Assembly (NCBI GenBank): GCA_001949185.1
Contig: BDGG01000014.1
Location: 752,504 to 816,503 of the forward strand
Reading direction: 5' to 3'
DNA length: 64,000 nt
DNA from: Ramazzottius varieornatus
Lineage: Eukaryota > Tardigrada > Eutardigrada > Parachela > Ramazzottiidae
Position 1 is the first letter of the stretch. Each line of letters opens with the position of its first letter. The position numbers were made by a program, and so were the translations under genes. The notes under the pieces are model-generated. The model was not told the origin of the DNA. It was given only the letters and a program-made list of their open reading frames with translations, and searched no databases. Positions 33,663-44,993 of the stretch are shown here, one piece after another.

Positions 33663-35454
33663 ACCGCACAGGAAGGGTCTTCACTCCAATATTCGCGCAG
33701 TCCTTTGTCTAACTTTTCCACGTACCTCCTTCAAATATTCGACTTACCTTCGCCAAATATTTGGTGCGTGTAATGCACCAGTGTTACATATTTTTCATCA
33801 ATAACCATTATACTTCGAACTGTTGTAATTGTCCAAGTTTACTTGATTTTCGCAATATGATACCACTCAAAATTCGCTCTCGTTACCGTTATCCTTGCAG
33901 TGTTTCTTCCGACCGGAATTGCTGCCCAGCATAACCGTAAGTTTGCCTGTAAGAGAAGGTTCTGCTTGTAGTCCACTTTACAGATGGTCGTAATTTAACA
34001 TGGTTAGATCCTCCGTGACTTCCAATCAGTCCACTCATATTGCCTAAGCTTGATTATTGAATGATCCAAAATCATGGATGGTATAGTTGCGTCAGTCTAC
34101 AGCCATCGGTGAAGCTTCCTTTACCCTTAAACATGTCTTGTTTCAGGCGGTAAGAACCGTATCCAGCCTACTACGGTAGCTTGCAACACGACCGCCCTAC
34201 CGGAAGTGAAGATGGGAGAAGTTTCCTCCAGTGTCCCGCTGCACCTCCATGCTCACCTTCTCCTCCATGTCCGGCTGTACCTCCCTGCCCAGCTATTCCT
34301 CCCTGTCCAACATACAACCGAACGGAGCACGACCTGGAACATCGAAAGGATCGTGGTGCCAAGCACGGGGACACTGGTGAGGGAAGTGCACCCCTCCGTT
34401 CGCGAAGACTTACTCGAAGGTTGCCGGCATGGAATTCGGCGCAGGAACATCCTGCAACGGAACGTCGTCGGAATTCCTCCTTACCCTAGGACTGGGTTCG
34501 ACAGGCATGCTGTGCTTCACGGCCATCGCCCTAGGCTACTTGTAGTATCTGGGCAAGAAGTACCGATCAGCTCCAGCTGAGGACATGGTGGAGAAGGGAT
34601 GGAAGGCTAAAAAGACACTAAACATCGTCAAACAGAAGCTGGGCCATCGCCGCCGAAACAGCTGGAGCTGATCGGTACGTTGAGTCAGGATGCTCGTTTT
34701 ACTTTCTCATTTGAATTTTCTTTTATTTCTTGACGTTTACCTTGTTGTTTTCCATATCTAAACGGAGTCTTTCATTTTTGCGTGATACCGCTTTCGACGC
34801 TAGATGTTCTATTGTTTTGTTCCCTTGATTGGACTTTTGTCCGCTTTGTACAGTTTTAACTTGTAAATGGTCACCCGACGTGTTTCCCTTCCCACTTCCG
34901 CTGCAGACGTAAGCAATCAAGAGCTTGATCGTGCGTTTCGCTCTCCAGCAACGCGCGGTTCAGCAGCACATCACTGATTTTGAGCGTGAAGAAACCGCAA
35001 AGAATAATACTAATTATTGTTTGGGAGGAATGCGCATCCCCTTTGCTACACGCTTTCACATGTATCATACCTTGTTGAAAGCACGGTTAATCGCACAGAC
35101 CTATGACTGGGTTACATTTGATCGAGTTTGATTCGTTGATTGGCAACTGTTTTCTGGATTTTTGATCAGCGGTGGACGGATGATTTTCTCACCTAATATC
35201 GAGATTTTCTCAGCCGTCACGTACGACCTGCCAGGAACTAGTAGGACGGCAAATTTTGTCCTCGGTGCGCAACTTTTACCTCCGCTGAACAAGAGACCTG
35301 ATGTTCGAAGAACGTTTGGAACGGTATTTTTCGTATGAGAAATATCGATCGAGCGATTGCCGTTCGCGAGCTGGGCTGCACTTTCTGTTGCGAAGCCGTT
35401 TTTTGTTGTGAATAATTCACTGAGAAAATCATCCGTCCATCGCTGTAAACCTGA
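33663..35454. other. No confirmed gene; Cys-Pro-rich reading
   Basis: At 34205-34315 one plus-strand frame reads repeated P-P-C-P units (APPCSPSPPCPAVPPCPAIP), and in another frame at 34430-34545 a hydrophobic segment (LLTLGLGSTGMLCFTAIALGYL) precedes a basic stretch. These could be exons of a secreted or membrane protein but no splice model joins them without a frame change. GATCGGTA/TACCGATC with AGCTCCAGCTG forms a small inverted repeat at 34560-34680. The rest shows nothing. Confidence 0.3.
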
Positions 35455-36165
35455 GGATGGTGTGGTTTCACCACACCACACCGAAAAAAACCACTCTTTT
35501 TGGTTTCGGTGCGCTTGAAACACCAAATCGAAAAATTGGTGTCCGAATCACACCGAATTTGTCGTTTCGGTGTCTAGGAACATCACATCACACCAAACCG
35601 AAAAACTTTTGGTGCACCAGATATAATGAGCTAGTCAGCCAGCTTGGGCTGGATGAGTATCGCAAACTCGCTGTTTCGCGCCGTGGTTGATTCGACTAAC
35701 TGTTGATTGTTTAAGCTGAGAAAATGAAACTGCGAAAATTCGAAAATTTAACTGGAAATCCCGACGTAATGTTTTCCCTGTCATGTCAAAAATGGTGATT
35801 GACTTTATGGCTGTTTGCGCTTCTTCGGTCCCCTCTGAGCGATGGTTTTCGCGTGCTGGTAAGGTCGTTACCAAGCCTAGAAGTTCACTAGATAGTACGA
35901 CCGTGCAAGTTTCGACGTGTTTGAAATCTTGGTATTTTTTTGAGTTTCATACAGCGCAGTTCGATTTGTCGATGACGGATTAATAAATTGTGAATTCGCT
36001 CTTTGAAACTTTTTTCGGTTTTTCGATTTGGTTTGGTGTGGTGCACCGAAAGAGTGGTGTCCGATCCACACCACACCGGAAAAAGTAGTGTGGCTTTCGC
36101 ACCGTGTGGAGAAGCACAGAACCGAAAAACACTACACCACACCACACCACACCTAATCACACTTT
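35455..36165. mobile_element. Compact hAT remnant bounded by CACACC-rich inverted ends
   Basis: Both ends (35455-35625 and 36010-36165) are built from inverted, degenerate copies of GGTGTGG and TTTCGGTG motifs. Between them the plus strand at 35783-35940 encodes part of a hAT dimerisation domain (SSVPSERWFSRAGKVVT, then a helix ending CLKSWYF). No catalytic block is left, so this is a shortened copy. The ends could also be subterminal binding-site arrays, which hAT elements often carry. Confidence 0.65.
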
Positions 36166-36407
36166 TCTCAGGTCTACATCGCTGTTTTTAATTTTTGAAT
36201 TTTTGATTTTTTCAGACGTTCTCTCGGATCTCTCCGTGGTCTCCGAAGTTCGGACTTCGGACTTGAGGTATTCTCTCCTCCAGCATCCAGAAGTGTCGTC
36301 GTCGGTAGTGTGATTTTCCCGCCGTGGATGTATCGGTATCACTTCAGCGCTGGTCCTGAGGAAGCCGGAGAAGCGCTGTGTGTTCCAGTTTCCGTCGGAT
36401 TTCCATC

Positions 36408-38763
36408 ATGTCAACCGGAAGTATGATCTTGCAGATTCCTCTGTCGTTACTCCGTTTCTCCTCCAGGTACTCCTTCCATACATCTCGGCAACGTTCCGTC
36501 GTTCAAGCCATGAAGTACAGGACGACGAAGCGCGATCCGCGTCTGATACGGCAGGCTCTGGACGCGAGGGAAGTTCCCGTGATCCGAGTGCCTCAAGCCA
36601 TGGCGCGGAAGATGGACGCAGCGCTGGCTGTCCGGCAGGCTAAAGATGAGGAAAAACTACAGAAGCGAATGTTTAACAGAAGCCTACCTCTGGTCATCTC
36701 CTGCAAGCGTACCGAGTTCAACTATCGACCAGGAGAACGGGTGATGGATTACAAAGACAAGTTCAAAGATCCCAAGCTCAAATTGGCCACGCGCGCCTGG
36801 GCCAATCCGAAGTCGAAAGGAGACTGGATCGTCGTCCATCCCTTCGGTGATAATCCTGCCTTCAAGAACTGTGATCTGGATCCTGTTCCTGGGTTTGAGA
36901 AGTTCGATCTGCACCAGAACGTCCGCGATGCCATTCAAGACATGGATTACACGGTAACTTATTTCACTGCTGTTCAATTCATTGATTGTTGATTGAAGTT
37001 TTGACTGTGATGTCTTATTTACTTGTGACGTCATGCGCAGCTGTCTTTGCTTGCGCGATCGTTCGTGCGGCGCTCTTGCACATGCGTATGCTAAGAACGG
37101 GTTCCGTAACTTGGTTATGTATGTTAGATGAGTGTGTCGTGGTCGGGGTAGTCTTCCTATGTACTTTATTTCGCGCGGTAGCATGCACTTGCGGGCAACA
37201 AATTTCGGGTTCCCACCATGTGTTCTGTATGGTGGTGCATGTCGCTCGAATGCGTTGATACTCGATTGATTCAACCCTTGTTCCTCGATCTGCAGGTTTG
37301 TACAAACATTCAGAACGAGGCCATTCCGATGTTGATGCAGGGCGACAACGTCCTGATGGCGGCTGAAACAGGCAGTGGAAAGACTCTGGCCTATCTGATA
37401 CCCCTTATCAACAAGCTCGTCCTGACCCTCGAAGAAGAAGCCGCTTCTCCGACCTTCGACCGCTCGCACATCCCGCTCAACTCACCGCGTGCCGTCATTC
37501 TCGTTCCCAGTCGCGAGCTAGCTCAGCAAGTCTTTGACGAAGTAGTCAAGCTGATAGCTTACAGCCCGGTCAACGCTCAAGTCCTCATCGGTGGTGAGCG
37601 AACACAAGTGAAGCTGTGGAGACCTGAGCTGAACACGGTGGACGTCCTCGTCGCCACACCTGGCGTCTTGGCCAAACTGCTGAGTAACAAGATTTGGAGC
37701 TTCAAGATGGCCCAGACCATCGTCGTGGATGAAGCTGACTCTTTACTGGATGACAGTTTCAGCGGAGTGGTCAAGAAAATTCTTCAGAGGACGTCGATCC
37801 AGAGCGCTGCACCTGGACAGGAAGACACCAAGAATGAATACACTACAGGCTGTCAGTTGGTTTTGGCTGGTAAGTTCCATCTGTTCCGTTTGCACGACTT
37901 CCGGCCATTGGTCAGTCGTTCAATCCGCTCAGTTCAGAAATAGCACATCCGAATAGAATTCAAGATAGCCTAATCATACACCGACCTACGTCCTACCTCG
38001 GTTTCTGTTGGATGACTACAAGTTTGTTTTCATAGGTGCGACGTTACCGCGCTCTCTCGATTCCATCTTGGATGGTATCGTCAACCGACAAAACCTAACT
38101 CGGGTAACCACACGGCATTTACACCGTGTCTCTCCTCACATCAAGCAGACCTTCCACCGGGTACTCAAGTCACAAAAGTCCAGCTTGATTCTCGAGTTGG
38201 TTCGCGAGTCTCTCAGACGGGGAGATACCCTCATGATCTTCTGTCACGACGCTGCAACCTGTGACTGGCTGACTATGTTCTTGGATCAGGAAGGCATCGA
38301 AGGTGTGACCAATTTGAATGGTCAGATGACACAACGACTTCGCCGAGGTATCAATACCGTGCCAGAAAAAAACTTTATTGAAACATATTTCTGTTATTGT
38401 GCCCATTTTTTTCCAGGTCGGTTCGACGCTTTCAAGAACGGTTCAGTTCGTGTTCTAGTCTGCACCGATATCGTGTCGCGAGGGTTGGATACAACTTTCG
38501 TGAACCATGTTGTAAACTATGACTTCCCCAGCGTCATATCCGACTACATCCACAGGTGCGGAAGGACAGGAAGGGTGGGAACGCTCTGCGAGAAAAGTAG
38601 AGTAACCAGTTATATAGCGTACCCGCAAGAAGTCTTCGTGATGCATAAAATAGAACAAGCTATTCGAGATTCGAGGGAATATGATAATGTGAATGCTAAT
38701 GTTAGCCGGTTGATTAACGCTAAGATTCATGGTCTGAAACCGGAAGATGTTCTTGACAACTGA
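36408..38763 (+). CDS. DDX28: Mitochondrial DEAD-box RNA helicase
   Basis: Four exons, join(36408..36953, 37296..37869, 38036..38347, 38417..38763), 592 residues, all phases consistent. The N-terminus (SLLRFSSRYSFHTSRQRS) is a plausible mitochondrial presequence. Helicase motifs in order: AAETGSGKT (I), VPSRELAQQV (Ia), VATPG (Ib), VVDEADSLL (II, DEAD), GAT in place of SAT (III), VLVCTDIVSRGLD (V) and YIHRCGRTGRVG (VI). GAT, SLLDDSF and NYDFP agree with DDX28 rather than other DEAD-box proteins. DDX28 assists assembly of the mitochondrial large ribosomal subunit. The 69-bp intron 3 (38348-38416) is in frame, so an unspliced reading is also open. The start was chosen as the first ATG in the exon. 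Confidence 0.9.
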
Positions 38764-39256
38764 AGCTCTACAGGGGGTAATCTTTGATGATCTTTTTCAA
38801 TTTTATTGCTTGGTTTCTGCCGCTACTCGATAAACCATCAATCAGAGATTCAAAAGTATCACGTCTTCACGTATGACTTTGCGGTTCTCGATGGATCACC
38901 TTTGGAACTTTTTTCAACCTTGTGTGACGACTTTCAAAGTCTACCTTCTGTTTCATGTCAGTATGATACCTATCTCTATTAATTTGTAAAGAAAGGAAGC
39001 GAGCTGCTGCGATCCTCCTGGAAAAGATCCCAAATATTACTAAAAGACTGCGGAAGGAAAGGAAGACACCTAAACCGAGTTGTGTTCGGAAGTTTCTCTT
39101 CCCCGACAACAGCTGCGTAATCTGACCTGTGCCGCACAAGAAAGGATGTGAGTTGACAAATCAACCTCTAGATCTTCAAACAGATGTTTTCTGTGATATA
39201 ACCGGCTGATGCGCAAGTTTAGAGAGGTTTTGCATTTCCGGCTTTCTGCGTCTTAT
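38764..39256. other. No confirmed gene
   Basis: This holds the 3' flank of the helicase gene. A short plus-strand frame at 38988-39125 (KERKRAAAILLEKIPNITKR, then KPSCVRKFLFPDNSC) has coding character and might be an exon of the uncertain gene that follows. Confidence 0.35.
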
Positions 39257-40053
39257 GGCTTCAACCGATCCTCTTGTTGTTGTGTCGGAAGAAACTGCCG
39301 AAGAACCTTGCGAGACACACGGCTTCACTGAAAAGCCTTGGTTTTCAAAATTGTAAGTGTAACTTTGGGCTGTCTAACTTTCCGGAAAGTGCTTCTTGAC
39401 CCAAACTTCTGCCTGCTTTCCAAAGTACATTGAATTTTCTTTGAGTTCTAGACAGCTTGAATTTCAACCTAGCCAGGCAAGACGCACTGATCAACTTAAC
39501 CCCAATATCCAGTACGTTCCTTTTCCGATGCTAGAGGGAACGTGTGTAACGGCAGCAGGCTGGGGCGCCAAAAATGACGCTCATTTCCGTGTTCGAAGAA
39601 CCGAAGCTCACTGGCTGATTTTTTTCGATCACGTGACAAGTCCGTCACGTGATCGAAAAGCCCAAGGTGCCTTCTACATAAAACTTTTGTAATTAGTGAA
39701 ATCGGACAACGCGTTCAGAAGCTATGAAATTACAAACGAATACCATGGGGTAGCGATGACCCGTGACAGTAACTGTACATGATGTACATGGTGATTTTAA
39801 TTCTCTGGATCATTTTTGAAACCTCAAAGTAAGATAAGCACTCATCCCCTTGCTTCCGGCTTTAATACCTAGGAACCTTAATACCGTAGGAACCTCCGAA
39901 TACGATCCCTCAAAATTCTGTGGAGATTGCACATCTGCCAGAAAACATGAAGATGAACTCAAACTACCCGGAGAACACCCGTCAGCTGTCTTTGGCTTCC
40001 GGTGTCGAAACATTATCTCGTCCAATCTGATCTTTTTACAACTCATGCGATAG
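39257..40053 (+). CDS. Possible small multi-exon gene, unrecognised
   Basis: A candidate first exon at 39257-39351 starts with ATG (MASTDPLVVVSEETAEEPCE, then HGFTEKPWFSK) and ends at GTAAGT. An acceptor TTCTAG near 39450 joins it in phase to LEFQPSQARRTDQLNPNIQY, with possible continuation to a stop at 39690 or a donor near 39511. A last block at 39880-40053 has paired cysteines (FCGDCTSARKHEDELKLPGE, then FGFRCRN) suggestive of a zinc-binding end. I recognise no family and the joins are tentative. Confidence 0.3.
39622..39659. repeat. Perfect 16-bp-arm hairpin containing CACGTG
   Basis: TTTTCGATCACGTGAC, a 6-base loop AAGTCC, and the exact complement GTCACGTGATCGAAAA. Each arm holds an E-box (CACGTG). 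It could form a cruciform or be a paired binding site for bHLH-type factors. Confidence 0.85.
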
Positions 40054-40352
40054 AAAGCTCTCTGGGCTAACGACTGCGTTTATCTGTTTTGGGCGGAATT
40101 TCCTGGAAAATGAAACTATAACCGTCATTTCTCGACCAGAAACTCACATTTTATTTTGATATTTTTTGGTTAGAGTATGAAACCAGATCACAACCCCGAA
40201 CATTTTTTATCGGACAGCTAATTGTTAAACTTGGAAATATATTTTAGCTTGAAGTTTACCGTTTCTCAAAAACGAAAAATATGAGAAAAACGAAATTTTC
40301 ATGCTGCAGTCCGAACTGAAGTGTCGCAAGTCCGACAAACGGAACGATATTT

Positions 40353-40895
40353 GAGTATCTGCATACGAGAATGCGTCCAAAGTGTTTTTCCTCCGAATCG
40401 GTCTTTTGTGACGTCAGGTTCTTCTGATCATCAAACTGTACCATGAGTTGCATTTGCTACCATTTGCTACCAAAATGAACGTTGTACCAATGTCCGAAAA
40501 TTTGAGGGTTCGAATTGCAAATGCAGGGCTTTGACCCAGCCAGTCTTGGCGTCAGCAGCGTGCGATGTCTAGAGACACATACCTGCAGCTGTCTTCACAG
40601 TGGCTTGTTTCCGGAACCTTTCGCTTGATTGATTGATTAAATACAAATGTGCAGTACGCTACAGGGCGTGTATGAGCGGATCAGCCACATGGCTGCCACT
40701 TTCGAAGCTTTCAGCGATATGTACATTTCTTCACCATTGGGCGGATAAGCTTTTTGCTAACGAATTCAGGTTCAGGAGTTGTTTGGTGAAGGCAGATACG
40801 CACTTCGAGAACTTGTTCGGGTGGCAAAACGCAAAAACTCGTTTCCTGAACAATTTGGTCCAACACCATTTAGACGCATTCTCGTATGCAGATAC
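40353..40895. repeat. 23-bp perfect inverted repeat pair
   Basis: The segment at 40353-40375 (GTATCTGCATACGAGAATGC plus GTC) is repeated exactly in inverse orientation at 40873-40895. Similarity fades outside. It may mark the ends or subterminal parts of a 540-bp non-autonomous element; no target duplication was found. Confidence 0.65.
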
Positions 40896-40992
40896 CCATT
40901 TTAGAAGAATATTTTTTCTTCCCAAGGCCAACAGATATGTGAGTGACATACCATCAGCAAAATTTTTTTAAAGACTTTCGTTTGGAAGGAAA

Positions 40993-41208
40993 CTAATTTC
41001 GACTGCGAATGGGGCGATGCCTAAACCACTGATCGATTTCCGGGCAGTTCAGGCATTTCTGTATGAATTTTGTTAGGTACACGCGATCTTTATGAGATTT
41101 CCAGGAATCGTTGTTGTATACTAAAGCCACCTGGGGATCAATTCCAAGAATTAGAATCACAACGATAATGTATGACGCCCGAACATCATGCTTAGCCTCC
41201 CAATTCAT
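40993..41208 (-). CDS. Possible small secreted or anchored peptide
   Basis: This 71-codon frame starts at an ATG 54 bp after the NOL6 stop on the same strand. It has a hydrophobic segment (YIIVVILILGI) followed by a charged domain with two cysteines close together (FIQKCLNCPEID) and a basic end (RHRPIRSRN). It could be a small secreted protein, or simply NOL6 3' untranslated sequence. No family recognised. Confidence 0.25.
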   Translation of the reverse strand: MNWEAKHDVRASYIIVVILILGIDPQVALVYNNDSWKSHKDRVYLTKFIQKCLNCPEIDQWFRHRPIRSRN

Positions 41209-41261
41209 TTAACCGTGTGGATTTTGCTTCGACAAAAAAACCAAAATTTTAGACATCAGAG

Positions 41262-44189
41262 TTAGACGATAGTCCATTTGTCGCTGCGTAACTCCACGCG
41301 CTGAACTAATCCCCTACCCAACAAACTAAAATCCTCGACCATCGCTGACACATTCACAGACATGATAGCCTTGTTATCACCAGAGACCATTCTTCCAAAA
41401 GATCTGTCGGCGTCGAAGGGCACTGGCTGACAGGCAGCGGTCTTCCAGACGACGTGGACGGTGTATCCTCCGTGCAGGTCCACGAAGAAGTATGCAAAGT
41501 TTCCATAGGTGTTCCGGAGAGACTCGACGTACAGACTTACAGTATCAAAATCCACCAGGATGTTGTTGATAGGCTTGTTGGACTTGGCGTCGACAAGTTC
41601 CAGATGAGGCATAGAGATGACTACCGGCTGATTCGTTTTCCTCGCGTTTCCTTTGACCGGCTTCGAGTCCTCTGATTTCACCGACTCTGGAAAACAAAAT
41701 AGCACATTATATTCATCAGAATGGTTCTCCCTCCACTTCCGAATTATCACTGACAACTGGGATGTCAAATTACTGTTGTCCAGTACTTTGGAGCTCGGCA
41801 AAACAACACCAAAAGGTTGTTCTTCCAAGTAACGCACGCTTCCAGTCAATAGCACTTAATACATACGCCACTTGAGAACTCAACAAGAGCGTTGTTCGAC
41901 GGTCCCTTTTCTCGAGTAACGCACGCTTTCGATCAAAAACAGCGAAATGTGTTCCACTTCGGAACTCAACAAACGTTGTTTAGAGTGGCGCGCGCTTCCG
42001 GCAATAACACAGAAATATTTGCGCCACTTGGAAGAAGAATCTTGGCGTCCATATCCGCTTCCATCCCAAGGGAGTCTGAAGTTGTTTTTTTCCCCCATGG
42101 AGTATTCAGTTAAAGAAACGTTTACTGTAGCCTAGGATTTTGAGGATGTATTCTAAGTTGCTCTTCAACATCAATGATTTTTGCGTACGTTCAGCAGGGA
42201 GGTCTTCGACCAAGTCCAGCATCTCATGCCTCCTTGCCACCATCTTCTTCTTTAAATGTATCACACAGTCGGCTTGGTCATCCATCGGAGCTCTAAAAAG
42301 GGCTTTGGCATCCCTGACACCTTCACCCAGCCTTAGCTGAGCCGAGGCCTCGAACGCCGCTCTGGCCAACAACGTCAGCCTCTTCAACACCAAACTTGTC
42401 GGTCCTTCCGCGCTCCACGTCGACGTATTGTCAAACGGCGTCAGCACACACATCGGCGGATACTCTTTCCTCCTCAGGGAAAATTCTTGCTTCAGCTGGT
42501 TAACTTCGGGGGAAGTCAGCTCGTCATTGAAATTGACAATCATCAGGCTTTTCGCCCAGTCGAAATTTGAAAGAATACTCAAGAATTTCACAAACGCTAA
42601 ATCCGAAGAAACTAAGAGCTCTTCCCGACTTTCGTGCAAGTATACGTACGCCACGATGAGTTCGACTATTTCGGGAGGAACGTAAGGGTGGAGAAGTTGC
42701 GAGCTGATCCATCGTTTGGCTAGACGACAGGTTAAGCCGAAGCTCTCAAACTGTCGCGAGAAACCGCCCAACGCTCCGCTGAGCTTCACATCCAGGTCGA
42801 ACTTCCTCTTCAGGAAGTTGTGTTCCAAAGTGTCTTCAAGCTTTGTTCTTCCATCGGGAAGCGTAACCTTCCTTGACAGCTGGATTTCGCCCAGGTAGAC
42901 GATTTCCAGGGTGAAACACCAGCCATTCTTCCAGACTTGCAGTTCTGTGGCGGAAGTATGGTAAGCTGTCGGGCGCAGATCGTTTCCCTTTCGACGTGTG
43001 CCTTCAACCCCCACCTCGAGCAGAAACTGCGAGCCAGCACCCCTCAGCGTACTGGAGGTCGTGGCAGTACCCGCTGAACCGGAAGTCACAGTTGGACTAC
43101 CAGAAGTTACCACTGCGGCATAATTCGAGGCTTTCAACACTTCGGCGATTTGGAGCTGGAAGGCAGTCTTCAGTCGAGCGATGGCAGCTCGATTCTCTGG
43201 CCACTTGGCGGAGCCTTCTAGGACCACCTGGACAGGAATGGACTGGACGAACGGTTGGACGAAATTTGCGTTAAGCTTAAAGGTGGCGGGAAGCGGAGGG
43301 AAGACTTCCGTGAAGCGAAGGGCTGGTGCGACGGAACGAACTGACGTGATGTTCAACGGTAGGTCAGCGATGTTGCGAAGGTCGGTGGAGAGAGTCGTGT
43401 AAGTCTGAAAGATCTCTTGGAAAACTTCTTCGGAAGTTGGTGACTTTGGAAACTTGATGGGGAAACTCACTCTGGAAGAAGAGAAAGGTTCGCACATTAC
43501 CACACTATGACATAACAGTATGACAACATGATAGGAACCTGAAGCATACTTTTGAAACTGCAGCGTTTCGTCCCAAACGTTCCCAGCATATCTGACTAAC
43601 TTCCCGTCGATAGCAGCATGTCTCTTCAAGACTTGCTTAACGATGCGAGCACAAATCGACCGTCTTTCGGCTTCGGAGCTGGCTTTCCAAATGACAGCTT
43701 CGGACAGAGGCCGGTCGTGAAACTTCCTCAGCTGTACGTTGTCGTCGCCCCAAAACTCCTGAAACTCTTTGGCGCCAGCCGTGAAAGCTTCTGGTCCCAA
43801 TTCTCGAACGTCTTTGTACTCATGACGATTGAGCAACAGGCCGATGGTGATGGCCGAAGCGGCATCTCGCTTCCGTTTCGGTGGAGCTTCGTCTCCTGTT
43901 GCCAACACCTCGACTTGCGTAACTCGCTTACCAAACGCTTTGCGAACGATGTCTTCGATGTAAAGTGCAGGAGAAGTCTTCAAGGAGCGAGCGAGAGAGT
44001 CCAAGGCAGCATCGGCGCCGACGACGCTGAAGAGGTGGTCGTACTTGACATTCCATTCCCTCTTGCGCTATAACGTGGAGACTATAAGATTGATTGAGCG
44101 GAAGTTGATTAAACACTTTGAATCATTTTCCTTCTCACCTGTTTTTCCGTGCCGAGGGTATCGACATCCTCCTGCGGTTTCCTTTTCAT
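41262..44189 (-). CDS. NOL6: Nucleolar protein 6 (Nrap), C-terminal two thirds
   Basis: Four exons, complement(41262..41686, 42126..43471, 43550..44067, 44139..44189), 779 codons, all phases consistent. The alignment to human NOL6, from memory, is continuous: ITIGLLLN ... ELGPEA, EFQEFWGD, LRKFHDRPLSEAVIWKAS, ALRFTEVFPPLP, the AFQLQIAEVL helix, RLAKRWISSQLL, SNFDWAKSLMIVNFNDELT, and the end FFVDLHGGYTVHVVWK ... LLGRGLVQRVELRSDKWT. NOL6 is a nucleotidyltransferase-fold scaffold of the small-subunit processome in the nucleolus. The N-terminal third to half of the family (human 1146 residues), including the first nucleotidyltransferase domain, is missing. The first ATG (44187-44189) follows a good acceptor-like TTTTCGACTAACCAG, so an upstream exon may exist beyond the eIF4B gene or be lost. 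Confidence 0.88.
41825..42031. repeat. Intronic palindrome family, locus 3 (three tandem units)
   Basis: Units at 41825-41874, 41912-41961 and 41983-42031 lie in the NOL6 intron 41687-42125. They begin CCAAGTAACGCACGCTTCC or close variants and close CGCCACTTG. Start-to-start spacing is 87 and 71 bp. The middle unit is the most degenerate. Confidence 0.85.
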
Positions 44190-44993
44190 ACTTCTGGTTA
44201 GTCGAAAACAGGTATAGTGAATCCAGACACAGATAATCTGAGCTCGAACAAACTGGAATCAGAAGGAAAGAAGATGGGGAAGAAAAGCAGGAACGGATGG
44301 AAAGGTTGTCATGTTATCTGTGATGTCATGATGATATTTCGCAACTTGGGCGGTCATAGTTAACAATGCCCTGTGACTGGATGGAAAATTTTACGAACGA
44401 ATCAAGCGAAAGCATTGAGATGGCGTGTGACGTCGAAAATGTCATCACGAGCACTTCATGCTGTAACAAACACGTCACTTGGAGAGCTTGTTTATCACAT
44501 TTCGTCCGGGAACATTTTTTGGAATTCTCCTGAAAGAACTATTCATTCCCGATTTTTATCCCTGATCATCGTACTTTTTGGAAGAGTACAACCGACGCTT
44601 CGGAATATTTGAATCGACCGGATCGATTCGTTTCTTGTTCCCGTACAAGGTAAGCTCGAATTTAGAGCACTCGGTCAGCCACCTCGATACATGTCGGCTT
44701 AGTCCCAATTCGATCTTCCGGATTTCTGCTCTCGTCTGGTCTCGTCATTCCTGATCTCCAGCGCTACTGGATGTTGGCCTATCTGAAGGGGTTTTGTAAC
44801 GAACTGGTTGTTAAGCGATTTCGACACGATGGGAGTTTCGTCAATTTTCAATTTCAAGCTTCTGGCTAGACCCCCGGAAGTTCTGCACTGAGCCGTGCCG
44901 CGTCCACCGTTGTGGACTAAAAGGCGGTGCTTGTAACCCTTGATTGATTAATGATTTTCGACCTGCTGTGTTTACAGGATAAAATCTTCCACC
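44190..44993. other. Divergent promoter region NOL6/eIF4B
   Basis: This is the only space between the two head-to-head genes. It contains TTGATTGATTAATG near 44940 and an acceptor-like TTTACAG just before the eIF4B leader (GATAAAATCTTCCACC then ATG), implying a spliced 5' untranslated region or a trans-splice site. No exon resembling NOL6's missing N-terminus was seen. Confidence 0.45.

Noticed and set aside
33840-33950. Signal-peptide-like reading (ALVTVILAVFLPTGIAA)
   Set aside because: The frame has an upstream stop and no start codon, and no splice model gives it one.
40498-40550. Second B-box-like GGGTTCGAATTGC
   Set aside because: Same reason: isolated T-loop similarity without a cloverleaf.
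42140-43402. Several plus-strand open frames opposite NOL6
   Set aside because: They mirror the conserved minus-strand coding exons and have no motifs of their own.
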